Assembly: GCA_963737445.1 (NCBI GenBank)
Contig: CAVTSO010000019.1
Coordinates: 62,001-126,000 of the forward strand
Direction: 5' to 3'
Source: JAICYJ01 sp963737445
Lineage (GTDB): Bacteria; Actinomycetota; Thermoleophilia; Gaiellales; JAICJC01
Length of the DNA stretch: 64,000 nucleotides
Under the pieces are notes generated by a model, which saw nothing but the letters and a program-made list of their open reading frames with translations, was not told the origin of the DNA and made no database searches. Positions 59,845-64,000 of this stretch are shown here, in pieces. The translations under genes and the position numbers were made by a program. Position 1 is the first letter of the stretch; each line of letters starts with the position of its first letter.

Positions 59845-61313
59845 TGGCAACCGCGCAGCAGCAGACGCCGACAGCCGCCCGCACCGGCCAGCAGTTCCTG
59901 GACGGCCTGCGCGGCGACACCCGCGAGATCTGGCTGAACGGCGAGAAGATCACCCATCCGCTCGAGCACCCGCAGCTGGCCGAGGCGGCGCGCACCATGG
60001 CCCGCGTCTATGACCTCCAGCACCAGCACGCCGACGAGATGCTGGCGCCCTCGCCCGACGACGGCCGCCTGGTCAACGTCACCCACCTGATCCCGCGCAG
60101 CCGCGAAGACCTCGAGCGCCGCCGCCGCGCCATCGAGCTGACCGCCGCCCTCACCGCCGGCATGATGGGCCGCACCCCCGACTACCTGAACGTCACCTTC
60201 GCCTGCTTTGCCGGCCGCGCCGACGTGTGGGCCCGTCGCGGCAACGAGCAGGGGGCCGCCAACCTGGTCGCCTACCAGAAGCTGATGCGCGACCGCGACC
60301 TCTCCACCACCCACTCGATCATGAACCCGCAGGTCGACCGCAGCAAGCCGGAGGCCGAGCAGGCGGCGGGCGAGGTCGCCTTGCACAAGGTGGGTGAGAC
60401 CGAGAACCACGTCACCGTGCGCGGCGCCCGCATGCTGGCCACGCTGGCTCCCTACGCCGACGAGCTGACCATCTACCCCGGCTCCGACATCCGCCCCCAG
60501 GACGGCGACTACGCGCTCGCCTTCGCGCTGCCGATGGGCACGCCCGGCCTGCGCTTCATCTGCCGTGACAGCTACTCCAAACAGCGCTCCACGTTCGACT
60601 ACCCGCTGTCGTCCCGCTTCGACGAGATGGACGCCGTCGTCATCTTCGACGACGTCGAGGTGCCGAAGGACAGGCTGTTCCTCTGCGGTGACACCGAGGC
60701 CTACTCGGAGGTGATCACCGACACCGGCTGGCGCGGCCACATCATGCACCAGGCCTTCACCCGCGCCTACGTGAAGCTGTCGTTCGCGCTCGGGCTCGGC
60801 CACAGGCTGGCCAACACCACCGGCGTCGTGCGCTTCGACCACATCCAGGAGAAGCTGGGCCAGATCTGGAACATGGCCGAGCTGACCCGCTCCGGCCTGA
60901 TCTCGGCCGAGGCCGGCTCGCACCTGGACGAGGGCGGTGTCTGGTATCCGGACGACCGCCCCTTCCTGGCGCTGCGCGGGGAGATGCCGAAGTGGCTGCC
61001 CTACGTGAACGAGCTGCTGCAGCTGATCGGCGGCGGCGGCTTCATGGCCACGCCGTCGCGGGCCGACATGGACGGCCCGCTGGCCGACGAGATCGCGAAG
61101 TACTACCAGGCGGCCGGCGCCGACGCCGAGCGCCGCATCCGCCTGTTCCGCCTGGCCTGGGACTACATCGGCAGCGACCTGGGCGGGCGCGGCGAACTCT
61201 ACGAGCGGTTCTACCTGTCCGACTCCTACCGCATGACGGCGCTTGCCTACAAGATCGCCGACAAGTCGTTCCCGGAGTCGCTGGTCGAGCAGTTCCTGGA
61301 GGAGCCCTCGTGA
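59844..61313 (+). CDS. hpaB: 4-hydroxyphenylacetate 3-monooxygenase-type oxygenase (HpaB family)
   Basis: The 489-residue flavin-dependent hydroxylase matches HpaB: RTGQQFLDGLRGDTREIWLNGE at the start, MMGRTPDYLNVTFACFAG near residue 110, THSIMNPQVDR with the substrate-site His near 155, VTVRGARMLATLAPYADEL, and IFDDVEVPKDRLFL. The enzyme hydroxylates a phenol ortho to its OH using FADH2 supplied by a separate reductase (HpaC), which is not present in the window. The family also contains chlorophenol monooxygenases, so the phenolic substrate is inferred from the downstream dioxygenase/dehydrogenase set. Confidence 0.9.
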   Translation: MATAQQQTPTAARTGQQFLDGLRGDTREIWLNGEKITHPLEHPQLAEAARTMARVYDLQHQHADEMLAPSPDDGRLVNVTHLIPRSREDLERRRRAIELTAALTAGMMGRTPDYLNVTFACFAGRADVWARRGNEQGAANLVAYQKLMRDRDLSTTHSIMNPQVDRSKPEAEQAAGEVALHKVGETENHVTVRGARMLATLAPYADELTIYPGSDIRPQDGDYALAFALPMGTPGLRFICRDSYSKQRSTFDYPLSSRFDEMDAVVIFDDVEVPKDRLFLCGDTEAYSEVITDTGWRGHIMHQAFTRAYVKLSFALGLGHRLANTTGVVRFDHIQEKLGQIWNMAELTRSGLISAEAGSHLDEGGVWYPDDRPFLALRGEMPKWLPYVNELLQLIGGGGFMATPSRADMDGPLADEIAKYYQAAGADAERRIRLFRLAWDYIGSDLGGRGELYERFYLSDSYRMTALAYKIADKSFPESLVEQFLEEPS

Positions 61314-61594
61314 TCGTCCGCGTCGCCCGCTTCGACGCGGGCCGCGGCGACCTCGGCCTCGACCGCTCCGAGTGGGTGATCGAGGCACTGCGCGACGTCG
61401 AGGGCGTGACCGCGCTCTACCACTGCCTGGCCGAGGACGGCTCGGCGGTGTCGGTGACCGTGTTCCAGGACGCCGATGCGGCGGACACCGCGATGGCGAA
61501 GATCGAGGAGGCGCGGGAGCGGCTCGGCATCGAGGTGTCGCCGGCCGACGACGCGGTCATGTACGAGGTGGTCGGCTCCCTGGAGCGGCCATGA
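61310..61594 (+). CDS. Small protein of the dimeric alpha-beta-barrel type
   Basis: The 94-residue protein (start GTG, overlapping hpaB by GTGA) has the pattern of a one-domain alpha-beta barrel: VIVRVARFDAG strand, RSEWVIEALRDVEGV helix, ALYHCLAEDGSAVSVTVFQ strands, DAADTAMAKIEEARERL helix and a final strand. Such small barrels act as monooxygenases, dehalogenases or ring-opening helpers, or stabilise substrates. No catalytic motif is obvious, and I do not recognise a named family. Placement inside the operon suggests a role with the monooxygenase or its product. Confidence 0.75.
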   Translation: MIVRVARFDAGRGDLGLDRSEWVIEALRDVEGVTALYHCLAEDGSAVSVTVFQDADAADTAMAKIEEARERLGIEVSPADDAVMYEVVGSLERP

Positions 61595-62379
61595 GCGACG
61601 GCCCGCGCGGATACTCGCTGCCGCTCTCGCCGCATGGCGGCGCGTCCATCATCCCCTCGCCGCCGTGGCACTACGTCGGGGACTTCCTGGTGATCGAGTT
61701 CTGGGCCGACCCGGACGCGGTTGCCGCGGTGCTGCCCCCGCGGCTGGCCCCCTTTGCCGACGACCCGGGGCGCTGCGCCGGCCTGTTCGTCGACTGGCAG
61801 TCCTGCTCCGACTCGGGCGAGGAGCTGCTCGACCCGGTGCGCGGCCAGTACAAGGAGTTCTTCATCATCGCCAACGCGATGCTGGGAGACGAGCACGTCA
61901 CCACCTGCCCCTACATCTGGGTCGACCGCGACTTCGCCCTGATCCGGGGCTGGATCCAGGGCTTCCCCAAGAAGCTGGGCGAAGTGCACATGACGCGCAG
62001 CTTCGGCCTCGACTGCCGGGCTGAGGGCCGCATCTTCGCCGGCACGCTCACCGCCAACGGCCGGCTGCTGGCCGAGGGCACGGTCAATCCCGAACGGCTG
62101 AGCGAGGCCGGCCCCACCCACAACGACCCGCCCCTGGTCAACCACCGCCACTTCCCGCGCCTGGCGGCGGGCAGGTGGGACGACCCGGCGGTCGACGAGC
62201 TGGTGCGGGCCCGCTCCAGCAACCGCTCCGCGTCCCAGATCCACGAGGGAGCGGCCACGCTGGCCCTGTACCCCGCGCCCGGCGAGGAGCACGACGCGCT
62301 GGCGCCGCTGAGCGTCGGCAAGGGCTTCCGCTTCCAGTTCGCCTACACCGTCGACGACCTCGAGACGATCCCGGAATGA
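61591..62379 (+). CDS. Acetoacetate decarboxylase-family protein
   Basis: The 262-residue protein matches the ADC-like family. It has VIEFWADPDAVAAVLPPRLAPF, YKEFFIIANAM, TCPYIWVDRDFALIRGW, and the IQGFPKKLGEVHMTRSF block, where the Lys pair corresponds to the Schiff-base lysine site. Homologues act on beta-keto acids, but several act as hydratase/aldolases instead. In a meta-cleavage operon it could process a keto acid intermediate. It overlaps both neighbours by 4 bp. Function is inferred. Confidence 0.82.
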   Translation: MSDGPRGYSLPLSPHGGASIIPSPPWHYVGDFLVIEFWADPDAVAAVLPPRLAPFADDPGRCAGLFVDWQSCSDSGEELLDPVRGQYKEFFIIANAMLGDEHVTTCPYIWVDRDFALIRGWIQGFPKKLGEVHMTRSFGLDCRAEGRIFAGTLTANGRLLAEGTVNPERLSEAGPTHNDPPLVNHRHFPRLAAGRWDDPAVDELVRARSSNRSASQIHEGAATLALYPAPGEEHDALAPLSVGKGFRFQFAYTVDDLETIPE

Positions 62380-63152
62380 GCCAAGCGGCGCTGGTCACCG
62401 GTGGCGGCACCGGCATCGGGGCGGCCGTCGCCCGGCGGCTCGCGTCCGACGGCTACGGCGTGGTCGTGGCCGGACGCCGGCTCGATCCGCTGGCGCAGGT
62501 GGCGGCCGAGATCGGCGGCATCGCGGTGGCCGGCGACTGCGGCGAACCGGCCGGCGCCGAGGCCGCGGTCGGCACCGCCGTCGAGGAGCTGGGCGGCCTC
62601 GACGCGCTGGTCTACTGCGCGGGCATGTCGCACTCGGGCAGCGTGGTCGACCAGACGCCCGAGAGCTGGGACGCGGTGCTGCGCACCAACCTCACGGGCG
62701 CCTTCCTGACCGCCCGCGCGGCCCTCCCACACCTCGAGCAGCGCGGCGGCTCGGTCGTCGCCGTCTCTTCGCTGGCCGGCCTGCGGGCCGGGCCCGACTC
62801 ATCGGCGTACTGCACGTCCAAAGCCGGCCTGAACATGCTCGTCCAGTCGATCGCCGTTGACTTCGGCCACCGCGGCGTGCGCGCGAACGCGGTCTGCCCG
62901 GGCTGGATCCGCACGGCCATGGCCGACGGCGCGATGGACGAGCTGGCCGGGCTCCACGGCATCGACCGCGAGGGCGCCTACCGGCTGACGCACGCCCACA
63001 TGCCCATCCCCCGCGCCGGTGAGGCCGGCGAGGTGGCCGGGCTGGTGGCCTGGCTGCTCTCGCCGGCGGCCGCCTATGTCAACGGCACCGTGATCCCGGT
63101 CGACGGCGGCGTCAGCGTGCTCGACCTGGGCCTGATGGGGTTCCGGACGTGA
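62376..63152 (+). CDS. Short-chain dehydrogenase/reductase (SDR)
   Basis: The 258-residue classical SDR has the cofactor motif TGGGTGIG at residues 8-15, the NNAG equivalent YCAG, catalytic Ser in VSSLAG and the Tyr-x-x-x-Lys motif YCTSK near 150-154, with PGWIRTAM after it. The residues after the second strand, AGRRLD, favour NADP. It oxidises or reduces an alcohol/keto group on an operon intermediate. It overlaps the adjacent genes by 4 bp each. Confidence 0.93.
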   Translation: MSQAALVTGGGTGIGAAVARRLASDGYGVVVAGRRLDPLAQVAAEIGGIAVAGDCGEPAGAEAAVGTAVEELGGLDALVYCAGMSHSGSVVDQTPESWDAVLRTNLTGAFLTARAALPHLEQRGGSVVAVSSLAGLRAGPDSSAYCTSKAGLNMLVQSIAVDFGHRGVRANAVCPGWIRTAMADGAMDELAGLHGIDREGAYRLTHAHMPIPRAGEAGEVAGLVAWLLSPAAAYVNGTVIPVDGGVSVLDLGLMGFRT

Positions 63153-64000
63153 GCACGGTCGCGAACATCACCGTCCCCTCCGGTCACTTCATCGACGGCC
63201 AGCGCGTCGACGGTGCCGAGACGTTCGAGGTGATCTCGCCGATCGACCAGCGGGTGATCGCCGAGGTCGCCCGCGGCGACCAGAAGGCCGTCGACCGGGC
63301 CGTGGACGCGGCCCGCGCCGCTTTCCCGGAGTGGGCGGCGCTGGGGCCGGAGGGCCGCGCCGCCCACCTGCACCGCCTGGCCGAGCTGATCGACGCGAAC
63401 ATCGACCGCATCGCCACCGTCGAGTGCCTGGACATGGCGATGCTGGAGCGCTCGCTGAAGGCGCGCGTGATCGCCCGCGGCGCCCGCAACTTCCGCGCCT
63501 ACGCCGACCTGGCCGCCTCCTACCAGGAGCGCGTGTGGCGCTCGAACTCGACCCAGAACCGCGTGATCCGCATGCCCAGCGGCCCGGCCGCCGTGATCAC
63601 GCCCTGGAACGCCCCGTTCATGCTGTCCACCTGGAAGACGGCGCCGGGACTGGCCGCGGGCTGCACCGTGATCCTGAAGCCGCCGGAGTGGGCGCCGCTG
63701 TCGTGCTCGCTGCTGGCCGACCTGACGGCCGAGGCCGGATTCCCGGCCGGCGTGTTCAACGTCGTCCAGGGCATCGGCGAGGAGGCCGGCGCGGCGCTGG
63801 TCTCGAGCACCGGCGTGCGCCGCATCAGCTTCACCGGCTCGCCCGAGACCGGGCGCTCGATCGGCCTGGCCGCGGCCGCCAACATCGTGCCGTTCACCGC
63901 CGAGCTGGGCGGCAAGGGGCCGCTGATCGTGTTCGCCGACTCCGACCTGGACGCCGCCGCCGCCAAGGCCGCAGGCCAGTACGACGACGCCGGGCAGGTG
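63149..64000 (+). CDS. Aldehyde dehydrogenase, partial (HpaE-like candidate)
   Basis: The gene runs off the window; 284 codons are visible. It starts GTG (overlapping the SDR stop as GTGA) and encodes an NAD(P)-dependent aldehyde dehydrogenase: GHFIDGQRVDGAETFEVISP, ITPWNAPFM with the conserved Asn, ILKPPEWAPLSC, FTGSPETGRSIG, and ELGGKGPLIVFADSD with the general base Glu. The catalytic Cys is expected immediately after the last codons (AGQV). By context it probably oxidises a ring-cleavage semialdehyde (5-carboxymethyl-2-hydroxymuconate semialdehyde). Confidence 0.92.
   Translation, partial: MSTVANITVPSGHFIDGQRVDGAETFEVISPIDQRVIAEVARGDQKAVDRAVDAARAAFPEWAALGPEGRAAHLHRLAELIDANIDRIATVECLDMAMLERSLKARVIARGARNFRAYADLAASYQERVWRSNSTQNRVIRMPSGPAAVITPWNAPFMLSTWKTAPGLAAGCTVILKPPEWAPLSCSLLADLTAEAGFPAGVFNVVQGIGEEAGAALVSSTGVRRISFTGSPETGRSIGLAAAANIVPFTAELGGKGPLIVFADSDLDAAAAKAAGQYDDAGQV

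Noticed and set aside
1..64000. CRISPR arrays, rRNA genes, insertion sequences, integrases
   Set aside because: No regularly spaced short repeats, rRNA sequences or transposase/integrase motifs were seen in the translations or by reading the sequence.

Overview
The window is high-GC bacterial DNA. Coding strands end almost every codon in G or C, start codons are often GTG or TTG, and neighbouring genes repeatedly overlap by 4 bp (ATGA, GTGA, TTGA). A whiA-yvcK pair, an AfsR/SARP-type regulator, several apparently leaderless or near-leaderless genes, HemQ-type haem synthesis, two tRNAs without an encoded CCA, and a gap-pgk-tpiA-gpmI cluster together suggest an actinobacterium, possibly a deep-branching one such as Thermoleophilia. 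The class assignment is inference; no rRNA or other clade marker is present.

Layout. 1-11.9 kb: stress and accessory genes, namely a GH15 enzyme, a DUF2252 protein, an AI-2E-type permease, an HdeD-like protein, two coiled-coil proteins, a large SARP regulator, YceI, a lipid-kinase-like protein and a remnant of a type II NADH dehydrogenase. The block ends at the 3' end of a tRNA-Gly(CCC). 12-20.5 kb: a lipoprotein, a PAS histidine kinase, argS, DUF3467, an M48 protease, a metallophosphoesterase and an ECF-type sigma factor. 20.6-29.5 kb: core genes gpmI, tpiA, pgk and gap (one coupled operon), whiA, yvcK and uvrC, with a broken methyltransferase where rapZ is often found. 29.5-32 kb: a three-gene TadE-like operon whose last product carries an NlpC/P60 peptidase domain. 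32-38 kb: hemQ, a frameshifted NhaA-thioredoxin fusion, and a kinase-regulator-methyltransferase operon. 38-43.4 kb: two divergent secreted PPC/NHL beta-propeller paralogues. 43.4-44 kb: a degraded ATPase gene. 44-46.6 kb: two small membrane proteins, bcp, a CoA-transferase and tRNA-Leu(CAG).

46.9-64 kb is a catabolic region. It holds a MarR-like regulator, two APC permeases, a gamma-glutamyl hydrolase-like amidotransferase, a class III aminotransferase, an FCD-type GntR regulator, a YtcJ-like amidohydrolase and two FAH-family enzymes. It ends in a tightly coupled operon running off the window: FAH, extradiol dioxygenase, HpaB-type flavin monooxygenase, a small alpha-beta-barrel-like protein, an acetoacetate-decarboxylase-like protein, an SDR and an aldehyde dehydrogenase. 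The monooxygenase, dioxygenase, dehydrogenase and FAH set resembles the 4-hydroxyphenylacetate/homoprotocatechuate meta-cleavage pathway. The small protein, the decarboxylase-like protein and the SDR are extras.

The strongest system-level observation is a 12-bp palindrome-like element, consensus AWTGTATSCAAW. It lies on the -10 region of three promoters: the second APC permease, the gntR gene itself and the aromatic operon. This defines a probable self-regulated amine/aromatic catabolic regulon. Six gene remnants or disruptions were read directly from the sequence or inferred from family expectations: the NDH-2 stub, the methyltransferase with a lost SAM motif, the NhaA-thioredoxin frameshift, the ATPase stub, an ArgS with an altered HIGH motif, and a 188-bp tandem intergenic repeat with hairpins.
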